19,795 bases of DNA from an uncultured Eubacteriales bacterium (GTDB lineage Bacteria; Bacillota; Clostridia; Christensenellales; Aristaeellaceae), in contig USDD01000051.1 in the NCBI GenBank assembly GCA_900553265.1, positions 1 through 19,795 of the forward strand, read 5' to 3'. Shown here piece after piece: positions 1 through 6,618 of the stretch. Within the stretch, counting starts at the first letter, position 1, and each line of letters begins with the position of its first letter. The position numbers and the translations under genes are program-made. The notes under the pieces were generated by a model. It searched no databases. It was given only the letters and a program-made list of their open reading frames with translations, and had not been told where the DNA came from.

Positions 1-89
1 CTGCATGAAAATCCTACTTAAAAATGGAGTTTATTTGAAGTTATCATACCACAGAGCTCTTCGAATTTCAACGGAAGAATCGACGTTAG

Positions 90-118
90 TTGACAAGCCG
101 TGGAAGTTCTCTTATAAT
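90..118 (+). promoter_or_regulatory. sigma-A promoter of the aminopeptidase gene
   Basis: A perfect -35 hexamer TTGACA (90-95) and a perfect -10 hexamer TATAAT (113-118) are separated by exactly 17 bp. They lie 46 bp upstream of the aminopeptidase start in a locally AT-rich stretch. This is the best housekeeping promoter in the window and suggests strong, constitutive expression. The sequence at 1-89 holds no gene or other signal that I can see. Confidence 0.9.
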
Positions 119-163
119 TAGAGACGAGGATTTTACCCACACAGGAAACGGAGGAATACGACC

Positions 164-1555
164 ATGGAAAGACCCAACGCATGGAAAAGCTATGACGAGC
201 AGGCGCTTCAATCGCTGGAAAATATCAGCCTTGGCTATCGCCACTTTCTGGACAACGGCAAGACCGAGCGCGAGTGCGTGGCGCAGGCCGTCGAAATGGC
301 GCAGAAGCATGGCTATGTCAATCTGAACGACGCGGTTCGCGCGGGCAAGGCGCTCAGGGCGGGCGACAAGGTGTACGTCAATCAGATGGGCAAGGCGATC
401 ATGCTGTTCCATCTGGGCGAAAAGCTCTTTGCCGACGGCATCAACATCGTCGGCGCGCACATCGACTCTCCGCGCATCGACCTGAAGCAGAATCCCTTCT
501 ACGAGGACACCGATCTGGCCTTTGCCGATACGCACTACTATGGCGGCATAAAGAAATACCAGTGGGTCGCCCGGGCACTGGCGCTGCACGGCGTGGCGGT
601 CAGGAAGGACGGAACGAAAGTCAATGTCGTCATTGGCGAGGATGAAAACGATCCCGTGGTCGGCATTTCTGACCTGCTGATCCATCTGGCCGGCGAGCAG
701 ATGGACAAGAACGCCAGAGAGGTCGTCACCGGCGAAAATCTCGACCTGATCGTCTGTGGCCGTCCGCTGGAGGGCGAGGAAAAGGAGCCGGTCAAGGCCA
801 TGCTGCTCAAGCTGCTGAGCGAGAAGTACGGTCTGGACGAGGAGGATCTTCTCTCCGCCGAGATCGAGGCCGTTCCCGCGGGCAAGACCCGGGACTTCGG
901 CCTCGACCGCAGCATGCTGCTGGGCTATGGACACGACGACCGCGTGTGCGCCTACGCCTCTCTGGAAGCCATTTTCTCCATGGCAGAAACGCCGAAGTAC
1001 ACCTGCTGCTGCCTGCTGGCCGACAAGGAGGAGATTGGCAGCGTGGGCGCGACGGGCATGCAGGCGCGCTATTTCGAAAACGCCATGGCCGAGCTGATGG
1101 CGCTGACCGGCGAATACAGCGAGCTGAAGCTGCGCCGCGCGCTGTCCGCCTGCCGCATGCTCTCCTGCGACGTGAGCGCGGGCTACGATCCGCTCTACGC
1201 CTCGGCCTTTGAGAAGAAGAACGCCGCTATTCTGGGTCATGGCGTGTGCTACAACAAGTTCACCGGCTCGCGCGGCAAGTCCGGATCCAACGACGCGAAC
1301 CCCGAGTACATCGGCCGCCTGCGCAAAATCATGGACGACAACCACGTCTGCTGGCAGACAGCGGAGCTGGGCAAGGTGGACGTGGGCGGCGGCGGAACCA
1401 TCGCCTTTATCTGCGCGCTGTACGGCATGGAAGTCATCGACAGCGGCGTGGCCGTGCTGTCCATGCACGCCCCCGAAGAGATCATCAACAAGGCCGACCT
1501 GTACGAGGCCGTCAAGGCCTACGCCGCGTTCATGCGCGAGGCGGACAGAGCCTGA
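164..1555 (+). CDS. M18 family metallo-aminopeptidase
   Basis: Cytosolic dinuclear-zinc exopeptidase of family M18 that releases N-terminal residues from peptides; it probably serves peptide turnover. The 463 aa are usual for the bacterial family. The expected metal and catalytic residues are visible: H99 in GAHIDSPR, D258/D259 in GHDDR, the E289-E290 pair in DKEEIG, D336 in CDVSAG and H435 in MHAPEE. A glycine-rich loop VDVGGGGTIA lies at 406-414. The ATG at 164 follows GGAGG at 150-154 with 9 bp spacing. It is a single-gene unit with its own strong promoter and ends at a terminator. It resembles the short bacterial aminopeptidase I subgroup. Substrate preference cannot be told from sequence, so I give no symbol. 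Confidence 0.95.
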   Translation: MERPNAWKSYDEQALQSLENISLGYRHFLDNGKTERECVAQAVEMAQKHGYVNLNDAVRAGKALRAGDKVYVNQMGKAIMLFHLGEKLFADGINIVGAHIDSPRIDLKQNPFYEDTDLAFADTHYYGGIKKYQWVARALALHGVAVRKDGTKVNVVIGEDENDPVVGISDLLIHLAGEQMDKNAREVVTGENLDLIVCGRPLEGEEKEPVKAMLLKLLSEKYGLDEEDLLSAEIEAVPAGKTRDFGLDRSMLLGYGHDDRVCAYASLEAIFSMAETPKYTCCCLLADKEEIGSVGATGMQARYFENAMAELMALTGEYSELKLRRALSACRMLSCDVSAGYDPLYASAFEKKNAAILGHGVCYNKFTGSRGKSGSNDANPEYIGRLRKIMDDNHVCWQTAELGKVDVGGGGTIAFICALYGMEVIDSGVAVLSMHAPEEIINKADLYEAVKAYAAFMREADRA

Positions 1556-1570
1556 GAGGATTCTCAAAAG

Positions 1571-1607
1571 CAACCCCGCCGGGATTTGTTTTTTCCCGGC
1601 GGGGTTG
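1571..1607. terminator. bidirectional intrinsic terminator
   Basis: A perfect 14-bp inverted repeat (1571-1584 and 1594-1607) encloses a 9-nt T-rich loop. It is flanked by an A-rich tract on the left and TTCTTT on the right, so it can end transcription from both the aminopeptidase gene (plus) and the glgB/acetyltransferase unit (minus), which converge here. Confidence 0.9.
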
Positions 1608-1615
1608 TTCTTTGC

Positions 1616-2185
1616 TCACAGCGTTCGAACCGTTTGGCACTCGCGATTGAGCATCGGAACATTCGAAATGCCCATTTCTCTCAGCAGCGCCGTCCAGCGC
1701 TCCACCATGTCCGAATCGGAATCCACGGGCAGAAAGCCCGCACGGAGATAGCTGCGCACGGCAGCTCTGCGCCATTCGTCCGTGGTCAGCTCGATGAAGC
1801 GCGCGTTCTGCGCCTCCAGCTTTTCGATGCACATTCGGTTGAGAAGCGCGCTCAGCCCCCGGCCGCGAAACGCGCTTTGCAGGCCGACCATGTGCATCTC
1901 GCCCCAGCTTCCGTCGGGATGGAGGACGGCTGTGACCGTGCCGACATGCCGGCCGTCATGGTCGAGGAACAGCACGTCCTCGTCCATGCGCACGTCGGGG
2001 CAATCGAGGATGGCTTCGAAGAAAACGTCTGTGCCCGCGTCGTCTGGAATCAGGCCGTTTTTGCAGCACTCCAGCCAGGACGGAATGTCCTCCGGGCCGC
2101 GATAGCGCGAAACAGAATAGCCCTCGGGCCATTCGGGGCAGAAGCGGGGCGCGCCCGCCAGGCGGTACATCATCAGCTGCTGCAT
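1616..2185 (-). CDS. GNAT family N-acetyltransferase
   Basis: 189-aa single-domain GNAT protein, expected to transfer an acetyl group from acetyl-CoA to an amine; the substrate is unknown. The acetyl-CoA pyrophosphate-binding loop is visible as QSAFRGRGLSALL (residues 103-115) after strand EMHMVGL. It is followed by the typical helix and strand ending IELTTDE and by AAVRSYLRAGFLPV, the usual GNAT motif B region. The ATG (2183-2185) sits 11 bp after the glgB stop, with GGAGG (plus-strand 2191-2195) as ribosome site, so it is very probably co-transcribed with glgB. A shared job with glgB is not evident. It ends at the bidirectional terminator. Confidence 0.85.
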   Translation of the reverse strand: MQQLMMYRLAGAPRFCPEWPEGYSVSRYRGPEDIPSWLECCKNGLIPDDAGTDVFFEAILDCPDVRMDEDVLFLDHDGRHVGTVTAVLHPDGSWGEMHMVGLQSAFRGRGLSALLNRMCIEKLEAQNARFIELTTDEWRRAAVRSYLRAGFLPVDSDSDMVERWTALLREMGISNVPMLNRECQTVRTL

Positions 2186-2196
2186 AAGCGCCTCCT

Positions 2197-4221
2197 TTAG
2201 TCCACGCGCCTGAACACGATGGCCGTGCGGCTGGGGAGATAGACCGTAAAGCCCACGCCCTTGTCCGGGACGGGCTTGGCGGTGTAGACATAGCGCTCGC
2301 TGACGCGATCCTGACCGCCGAATTCGATGCGGTCGGTGGTGAACACGGCGCGATACTGCCCCTCGCCGGTGATGTGGGCGGGCACGAAGAAGTCCGTGGG
2401 CGATGCGTCGGGGCTGAAGTTGAACAGATAGATCAGATCGCCCTTGGCGAAGGCCAGCAGCTTGTTCTTTTCGTCCATCCAGAGGTTCGCCGCGGCGGGC
2501 TTGGTCATGACGCGATATTTGCGCGCGAACTTGAGCATCTCCCGGTCGAAGCGCTCCAGCCATTCGTATTTCAGATAGCCGTTTTCCGCCAGCGACCACT
2601 GGCGGCGTGCGTAGTGATGGCTCCAGCCGTTGCCCTCGCGGGGAAAGTCGATCCACTCGGGATGGCCGAATTCGTTGCCCATGAAGTTCAGATAGGCCTC
2701 GCTGCCCAGCGCGAGGGTGATAAAGCGGATCATCTTGTGCAGCGCGATGGCACGGTCGATGGCCAGCGAATGATAAGCCTTGTCCATGCCCGTGTACATC
2801 TCCGCGTCGGCCATGCGGAAGATCAGCGTCTTGTCGCCCACCAGTGCCTGATCGTGGGACTCACAGTAGCCCACGTTCTTCTCCTGCGGCCGCCGGGTGG
2901 TCAGCTCGTACCAGAGCCGGCCCATGTCCCACTGGCGATCGGGCACGTCCTTGAGCAGGCGAATCCAGAAATCGGGGATGCCCATGGACAGACGATAGTC
3001 GAAGCCGATGCCGCCGCTGCGGATGGGCAGCGCCATGCCGGGCATGCCGCTCATATCCTCGGCGATGGTCACGGCGAAGGGGTTGACCTCGTGAATCAGC
3101 TCGTTGGCCAGCTGCAGATAGGTCAGCGCGTCCACATTGGTGTTCAGGCCGAAGTACTGGCTGTAGTCGGTGAAGTTTTCGCCCAAGCCATGGTTCTGAT
3201 AGATCATCGAGGTCACGCCGTCGAAGCGGAAGCCGTCGAAGTGGTATTCCTCCTGCCAGAATTTCAGATTGGACAGCAGGAAGTGGATGACCTCGTGCTT
3301 GGCGTAGTTGAACAGCTTGGAGCCCCATGCGGGGTGATTTCCGCGCTCGCCGGGCAGGAAATACTGATCCTCCGTGCCGTCGAAGAGATTCAGACCTTCG
3401 CCCACGTTGGCGCAGGCGTGGGAATGCACCACGTCCAGCAGCACGTACATGCCCAGGCTGTGGGCCCTGTCCACGAGGGCCTTCAGGTCGTCAGGCTCGC
3501 CGTACCAGTGGGACGCGGCGAAGAAGCTGCTGACCTGATAGCCGAAGGAGGCGTAGTAGGGATGCTCCATGACGGCCATCAGCTGAACGGCGTTGTAGCC
3601 CAGCGCCTTGATGCGCTCCAGATTGAAGTCGGCGAATTCGCGATAGGTGCCGATGCCCTCGCGCTCCTGCGCCATGCCGATGTGGGCCTCGTAGATCATC
3701 AGCGGCGAGATCTTCTTGCGGCCATAGCCGCCGTCCGTCCATTGGAAGGGCCTTTCCGGCGCCCAGATCACGCCCGTGAGCTGATGGGTGAGGGGATCCT
3801 GCACCGTATAGCGGATGTAGGCGGGAATGCGGTCAAAGCTCCGGCCCCCGCGGGTGATCTGGAGCTTGACGTGCTGGCCGTGCTTCAGCGCGTCCGCGCC
3901 GGAAAGCTCGATCTCCCACACGCCGCCGTCCAGCCGCCGAAGGGGATGAGACGCGCGGTTCCAGTCGTTGAAATCGCCGATCAGGTGAATCGCATCCGCG
4001 CCGGGCGCCCACTCGCGAAAGACCCAGCCCGCCTGTGTGCGATGAAAGCCGTAGTACAGATATCCGTTGGCAAACGCGGACAGCGCGGCGCTGTCGCCCA
4101 GCAGCTGCTTGCGGACGGCGGCATTGCGCTCCATGCGCAGCGCCACGTCCGCGGCGTAGGGCTTCAGCAGCGGATCCAGCGTCAGAATTCGATAAGGCGT
4201 TTTTCGGGAAGCTCTTTTCAT
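2197..4221 (-). CDS. glgB: 1,4-alpha-glucan branching enzyme, GH13_8-like
   Basis: 674-aa glycogen/starch branching enzyme that cuts an alpha-1,4-glucan chain and rejoins it by an alpha-1,6 bond. An N-terminal CBM48-like domain (about 60-160, with WAPGADAIHLIGDFNDWN) precedes a GH13 barrel and an all-beta C-terminal domain. Catalytic residues: D334 in GFRFDGVTSM (nucleophile), E388 in AEDMSG (acid/base), H456-D457 in CESHDQALVGDKT, plus DVVHSH at 263-268. FRFDGVTSM and ESHDQALVGDKT are typical of the plant/animal-type subfamily GH13_8 rather than the common bacterial GH13_9. An open frame extends to 4287, but I chose the ATG at 4219-4221. It has AAGGAGGT (4231-4238) 9 bp upstream and lies downstream of the promoter. 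No other glycogen gene is nearby. Confidence 0.95.
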   Translation of the reverse strand: MKRASRKTPYRILTLDPLLKPYAADVALRMERNAAVRKQLLGDSAALSAFANGYLYYGFHRTQAGWVFREWAPGADAIHLIGDFNDWNRASHPLRRLDGGVWEIELSGADALKHGQHVKLQITRGGRSFDRIPAYIRYTVQDPLTHQLTGVIWAPERPFQWTDGGYGRKKISPLMIYEAHIGMAQEREGIGTYREFADFNLERIKALGYNAVQLMAVMEHPYYASFGYQVSSFFAASHWYGEPDDLKALVDRAHSLGMYVLLDVVHSHACANVGEGLNLFDGTEDQYFLPGERGNHPAWGSKLFNYAKHEVIHFLLSNLKFWQEEYHFDGFRFDGVTSMIYQNHGLGENFTDYSQYFGLNTNVDALTYLQLANELIHEVNPFAVTIAEDMSGMPGMALPIRSGGIGFDYRLSMGIPDFWIRLLKDVPDRQWDMGRLWYELTTRRPQEKNVGYCESHDQALVGDKTLIFRMADAEMYTGMDKAYHSLAIDRAIALHKMIRFITLALGSEAYLNFMGNEFGHPEWIDFPREGNGWSHHYARRQWSLAENGYLKYEWLERFDREMLKFARKYRVMTKPAAANLWMDEKNKLLAFAKGDLIYLFNFSPDASPTDFFVPAHITGEGQYRAVFTTDRIEFGGQDRVSERYVYTAKPVPDKGVGFTVYLPSRTAIVFRRVD

Positions 4222-4243
4222 TCCGTGTCCACCTCCTTTCCTT

Positions 4244-4272
4244 ATTATACAAAATGCGCCGTGTAAAATCAA
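4244..4272 (-). promoter_or_regulatory. sigma-A promoter of glgB
   Basis: On the minus strand, TTGATT (plus 4267-4272) and a perfect TATAAT (plus 4244-4249) are separated by 17 bp. The -10 lies just upstream of the AAGGAGGT ribosome site and the ATG at 4221, which supports that start over the longer frame beginning at 4287. Confidence 0.75.
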
Positions 4273-4309
4273 TGCGCAAACTCTCAAAGGAAAAAATAAG
4301 TTGCGCGGG

Positions 4310-4339
4310 GGAATGCCGGCGGCGCGCGCTCCATAGGAT
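4310..4339 (+). promoter_or_regulatory. candidate sigma-E promoter of the spoIIIA operon
   Basis: GGAATGCC (4310-4317) and CATAGGAT (4332-4339) are spaced by 14 bp. Against the B. subtilis sigma-E consensus (GKMATATT, 13-15 bp, CATACAMT) they match 5 of 8 and 6 of 8 positions. The site lies about 33 bp before spoIIIAA. In B. subtilis this operon is transcribed by sigma-E in the mother cell. The match is moderate and rests on one site only. Confidence 0.4.
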
Positions 4340-4371
4340 TGTTATGAATTCGGCGCGGGGAGGCGGGATCC

Positions 4372-5253
4372 ATGGCGAAGCGGGAATGGCTGCGCTGTCT
4401 GCCCGAGGACGCGGCCGACGCGGCGCGCAGGGCGAAAGAGACGCTGACGGAGCTTCGGCTCCGGGCGGACAGGCCCGCGCAGCTCTGCACTGCGGACGGC
4501 GACCGCTTTCTGGACGCGCCGATCTCCGCTCAGGAGCTGCGCGGGATCGCCGTGCGCCTGATGGAGCACAGTTATTACGCGAGGGAGGACGAGCTGGCGC
4601 AGGGCTTTTTCACGCTGTCCGACGGAAGCCGCGCCGGCGTGAGCGGAACCTACGTCTCCCGGGGCGGCGAGGTGCTCTCGCTGCGGGAAATCGGCTCGCT
4701 GTGCATTCGCTTCGCCCGGGAAATGCCCGGCTGCGCGCAGAAACTCACGGAGCTGATCGCTCCGGGCGAGAACCTGCGCAGCGCGCTGGTCGTCTCTCCG
4801 CCGGGGCTGGGCAAGACGACGATGCTGCGGGACGCGGCGCGGCTGCTGTCCGAGGCAGGATGGAACGTCGGAATCGCCGACGAGCGCCACGAGCTGGCGG
4901 CCTGCCTGCGCGGCGTGCCCACGCTGAACGTGGGGCCGCGCACCGACGTGGCCGACGGCTGTCCCAAGGCGCAGGGCATGGAGCGGCTGCTGCGCTCCAT
5001 GGCTCCCGACGTGCTGATTACCGACGAGCTGGGCCCGGAGGACGTCAAGGCCGTCGCTCTTGCGCTGCATCGCGGGGTGGCTGTGCTGGCTTCATGCCAT
5101 GCGCGAACAGTGGACGAGGTGCTGCGCGGCTTCACGGGGCCGATGCTGGGCGTGGGAGGGTTCGAGCGCATCCTCCTGCTGGGCGGCGTACCGGGACATA
5201 TCGCCGAATGGCGGGACCTGAGCGGGGAGGCGGGAAAATGCGCGAACGACTGA
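4372..5253 (+). CDS. spoIIIAA: stage III sporulation protein AA, secretion-type ATPase
   Basis: 293-aa ATPase related to type II/IV secretion ATPases, thought to energise the SpoIIIA-SpoIIQ channel from the mother-cell cytoplasm. Walker A is SPPGLGKTT (142-150), a DERHE box lies at 170-174, and Walker B is DVLITDELG (213-221). The C-terminal part GGFERILLLGG fits the family. The first Walker A position is Ser rather than the usual Gly, while the essential GKTT is intact. The ATG at 4372 follows GGGGAGG with about 8 bp spacing. It is the first gene of the eight-gene operon, divergent from glgB, and its end overlaps spoIIIAB by 16 bp. Length is close to the usual 300 aa. Confidence 0.95.
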   Translation: MAKREWLRCLPEDAADAARRAKETLTELRLRADRPAQLCTADGDRFLDAPISAQELRGIAVRLMEHSYYAREDELAQGFFTLSDGSRAGVSGTYVSRGGEVLSLREIGSLCIRFAREMPGCAQKLTELIAPGENLRSALVVSPPGLGKTTMLRDAARLLSEAGWNVGIADERHELAACLRGVPTLNVGPRTDVADGCPKAQGMERLLRSMAPDVLITDELGPEDVKAVALALHRGVAVLASCHARTVDEVLRGFTGPMLGVGGFERILLLGGVPGHIAEWRDLSGEAGKCAND

Positions 5254-5744
5254 TTCTGAGCGCGATCCTGATCGTCTGCGGCGCGCTGACCGGACTGGCG
5301 GCGGCGGACGGCGCGCGGCGCAGACTGCGGCTGCTGGGGCGGCTGACCGAGGCCGTGCGGCTGCTGCGCGTGCGCATGCTCGAGCGGGCGGAGCCGCTTC
5401 GCTCCGCGCTGGAGCGCACCGAAGAAGCGACCTTCGGCGAAATCGCCCGGGCGATGGACGATCTGACCGACGCGTCCGCGGCATGGCGGCGCGTCCGGGA
5501 AAAGCTGACGCGCCGCGGCGGCACGCTGGACTGCCTGACCGAGAGCGACCTCGCAGCGCTGACGGAGCTGTTCGACGGTCTCGGCCGGAGCGGACAGGCG
5601 GAGCAAAGGCTGCTGCTGGACGCAGCGCTGGGAGCTCTGAAGCACGCTCAGACGGACGCGCGGGCGCAGATGGAGCGGGCCAATCGGCTCTATCCATCTG
5701 TGGGACTGCTGGTCGCGGCGACGGCGGTCGTGCTGCTGCTGTAA
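5238..5744 (+). CDS. spoIIIAB: stage III sporulation protein AB
   Basis: 168-aa membrane protein, distantly similar to type II secretion GspF-type platform proteins, and part of the mother-cell side of the SpoIIIA complex. An N-terminal hydrophobic helix (about 5-22) is followed by an alpha-helical, Arg/Glu-rich middle. The protein ends in a short hydrophobic helix, VGLLVAATAVVLLL, as family members do. The ATG at 5238 lies inside the end of spoIIIAA, with GGGAGGCGGG just upstream, which suggests translational coupling. Length matches the family (about 170 aa). The codons for its last residues are repeated 120 bp downstream in the following gap. Confidence 0.9.
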   Translation: MRERLILSAILIVCGALTGLAAADGARRRLRLLGRLTEAVRLLRVRMLERAEPLRSALERTEEATFGEIARAMDDLTDASAAWRRVREKLTRRGGTLDCLTESDLAALTELFDGLGRSGQAEQRLLLDAALGALKHAQTDARAQMERANRLYPSVGLLVAATAVVLLL

Positions 5745-5840
5745 GCGATTCGCTGCAAAGGCTGCTTATGGATATGTTGACGGGCACGGATGGAACAGAC
5801 TTCCCAGCTTGATCTGTCAGTGGGACTGCTGGTCGCGGCG
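5700..5840 (+). repeat. 21-bp direct repeat pair, 120 bp apart
   Basis: Bases 5700-5720, which encode VGLLVAA near the end of spoIIIAB, are repeated exactly at 5820-5840 in the gap before spoIIIAC. The offset is exactly 120 bp, so both copies are in the same reading frame. Beyond the exact part only patchy similarity continues, for example GGAT..TTGA..GGGC around 5770-5788 and 5882-5905. This fits an old tandem duplication that has decayed, or a small insertion with target-site duplication. Confidence 0.7.
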
Positions 5841-5975
5841 GCAGTCGCGCTGCCGCGAATGGCGGACGATTGGTTCTGGAAGCGTTGGATGTTATTGAAG
5901 CGGGCGCAGATAAAGTGAGCGAATCGTCTCCATCCCTGCTGTGCTATAGCAAACAAATCATTTTCAGGAAAGCGG
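5745..5975 (+). other. spoIIIAB-spoIIIAC gap with possible 42-aa frame
   Basis: This 231-bp gap is out of character for an operon whose other genes overlap or abut. It holds the second copy of the 21-bp repeat and a perfect 7-bp hairpin (5838-5844 with 5850-5856, 5-nt loop) with no T-run after it. An ATG-started frame runs from 5790 to 5918. It encodes 42 aa: an SVGLLVAAAVALP stretch copied from the SpoIIIAB tail, then a Trp/Lys-rich end (DDWFWKRWMLLKR). Its ribosome site is poor, and I do not claim it is a gene. Base composition is lower in GC than the flanks. A decayed duplicate or a small regulatory insert are both possible. Confidence 0.35.
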
Positions 5976-6179
5976 GTGAGGCAGATGGACGTGGACGTGC
6001 TCTTTCGCATCGCCGCCATCGGCATTCTGATTACGGTGATTTCCCAGATTCTGACCCGCGCGGGGCGCGAGGACATTGCGACGCTGGCCACGCTGTCCGG
6101 GCTGATCGTGGTGCTGGTCATGGTGGTCAACATGGTCTCCGACCTGTTCGGCTCCATCCGGAGCCTGTTTTCGCTGTGA
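5976..6179 (+). CDS. spoIIIAC: stage III sporulation protein AC
   Basis: 67-aa small membrane protein of the SpoIIIA channel, about the size of B. subtilis SpoIIIAC (68 aa). The core DVDVLFRIAAIGILITVIS starts a first membrane helix, followed by the conserved GREDIATLATLSGLIVVLVMV second helix and a short DLFGSIRSLFSL tail. I chose GTG at 5976 because AGGAA (5966-5970) lies at good spacing. An ATG at 5985 gives 64 aa but has its ribosome site only 3 bp away. The stop overlaps the spoIIIAD start (GTGA). The gene is preceded by the unusual gap. Confidence 0.9.
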   Translation: MRQMDVDVLFRIAAIGILITVISQILTRAGREDIATLATLSGLIVVLVMVVNMVSDLFGSIRSLFSL

Positions 6180-6571
6180 CTGAGGCTGTGCGCGTCATCG
6201 CGCTGTGCATGGGCGCGGCGCTGTTTTCCGTCTCGCTGCGCATGCATCGGCCGGAGCTGGCGGCGCTGTTTTCGCTGGCGGTGGGCGTGGTCGCGCTGTG
6301 GATGCTCCGCGCGCCCTTCGCCGAGATCGTCGCCGCCGTGCGGCAGTTGGCGAAAAGCTCGATGGACGGCGGACAGACCGCCGCCGTAGTGCTCAGGGCT
6401 GCGGGAATAACCGTGCTTTCAGAACTGGGGGTGCAGGTGTGCTGCGATTCGGGAGAATCGGCGATGGCCGGGCGCATTCGGCTGGCGGCGCGCGTGATTC
6501 TGGTGGGCATGGCGCTGCCCATCGTGGGCGAAATCTTCGAATCCATCTCGTCGCTGCTCTCGCTGTTCTGA
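6176..6571 (+). CDS. spoIIIAD: stage III sporulation protein AD
   Basis: 131-aa multi-pass membrane protein of the SpoIIIA complex (B. subtilis 133 aa). It has hydrophobic helices near 5-18 and 28-45, and the family signature GITVLSELGVQVCCDSGESA followed by IRLAARVILVGMALPIVGEI. The start is the GTG at 6176, which shares bases with the spoIIIAC stop; a second GTG at 6188 is possible. The open frame continues upstream to 5870, but that part is unrelated to the family. The last 31 bp overlap the region coding the apparent signal peptide of SpoIIIAE in another frame. Confidence 0.9.
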   Translation: MTEAVRVIALCMGAALFSVSLRMHRPELAALFSLAVGVVALWMLRAPFAEIVAAVRQLAKSSMDGGQTAAVVLRAAGITVLSELGVQVCCDSGESAMAGRIRLAARVILVGMALPIVGEIFESISSLLSLF

Positions 6572-6618
6572 TCTGCCTGCTTCCCATATCCGGCCATGCG
6601 GCGGAAGCGAGCGGCCTG

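Noticed and set aside
86..1573. A 495-codon open frame on the minus strand opposite the aminopeptidase
   Set aside because: Shadow of the real gene, spanning its promoter and entering the terminator; the product is low-complexity Val/His/Ala-rich sequence.
2374..4266. A 630-codon open frame on the plus strand opposite glgB
   Set aside because: It mirrors the glgB codon pattern, has no family motif and no ribosome site; glgB has all catalytic residues.
4222..4287. Longer glgB N-terminus starting at 4287
   Set aside because: The extra 22 residues read across the -10 and -35 elements and the ribosome site; the ATG at 4221 has an ideal AAGGAGGT and normal family spacing.
5838..5856. Hairpin in the spoIIIAB-spoIIIAC gap as a terminator splitting the operon
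   Set aside because: The stem is only 7 bp and no T-run follows; spoIIIAC has no clear promoter of its own, so continuous transcription is more likely.
6205..6540. Upstream extension of the spoIIIAE frame, back to an ATG at 6205, as the true start
   Set aside because: It would overlap almost all of spoIIIAD, and the translated part is Arg/Gly/Ala-rich and unlike any SpoIIIAE N-terminus; the signal peptide begins only near 6541.
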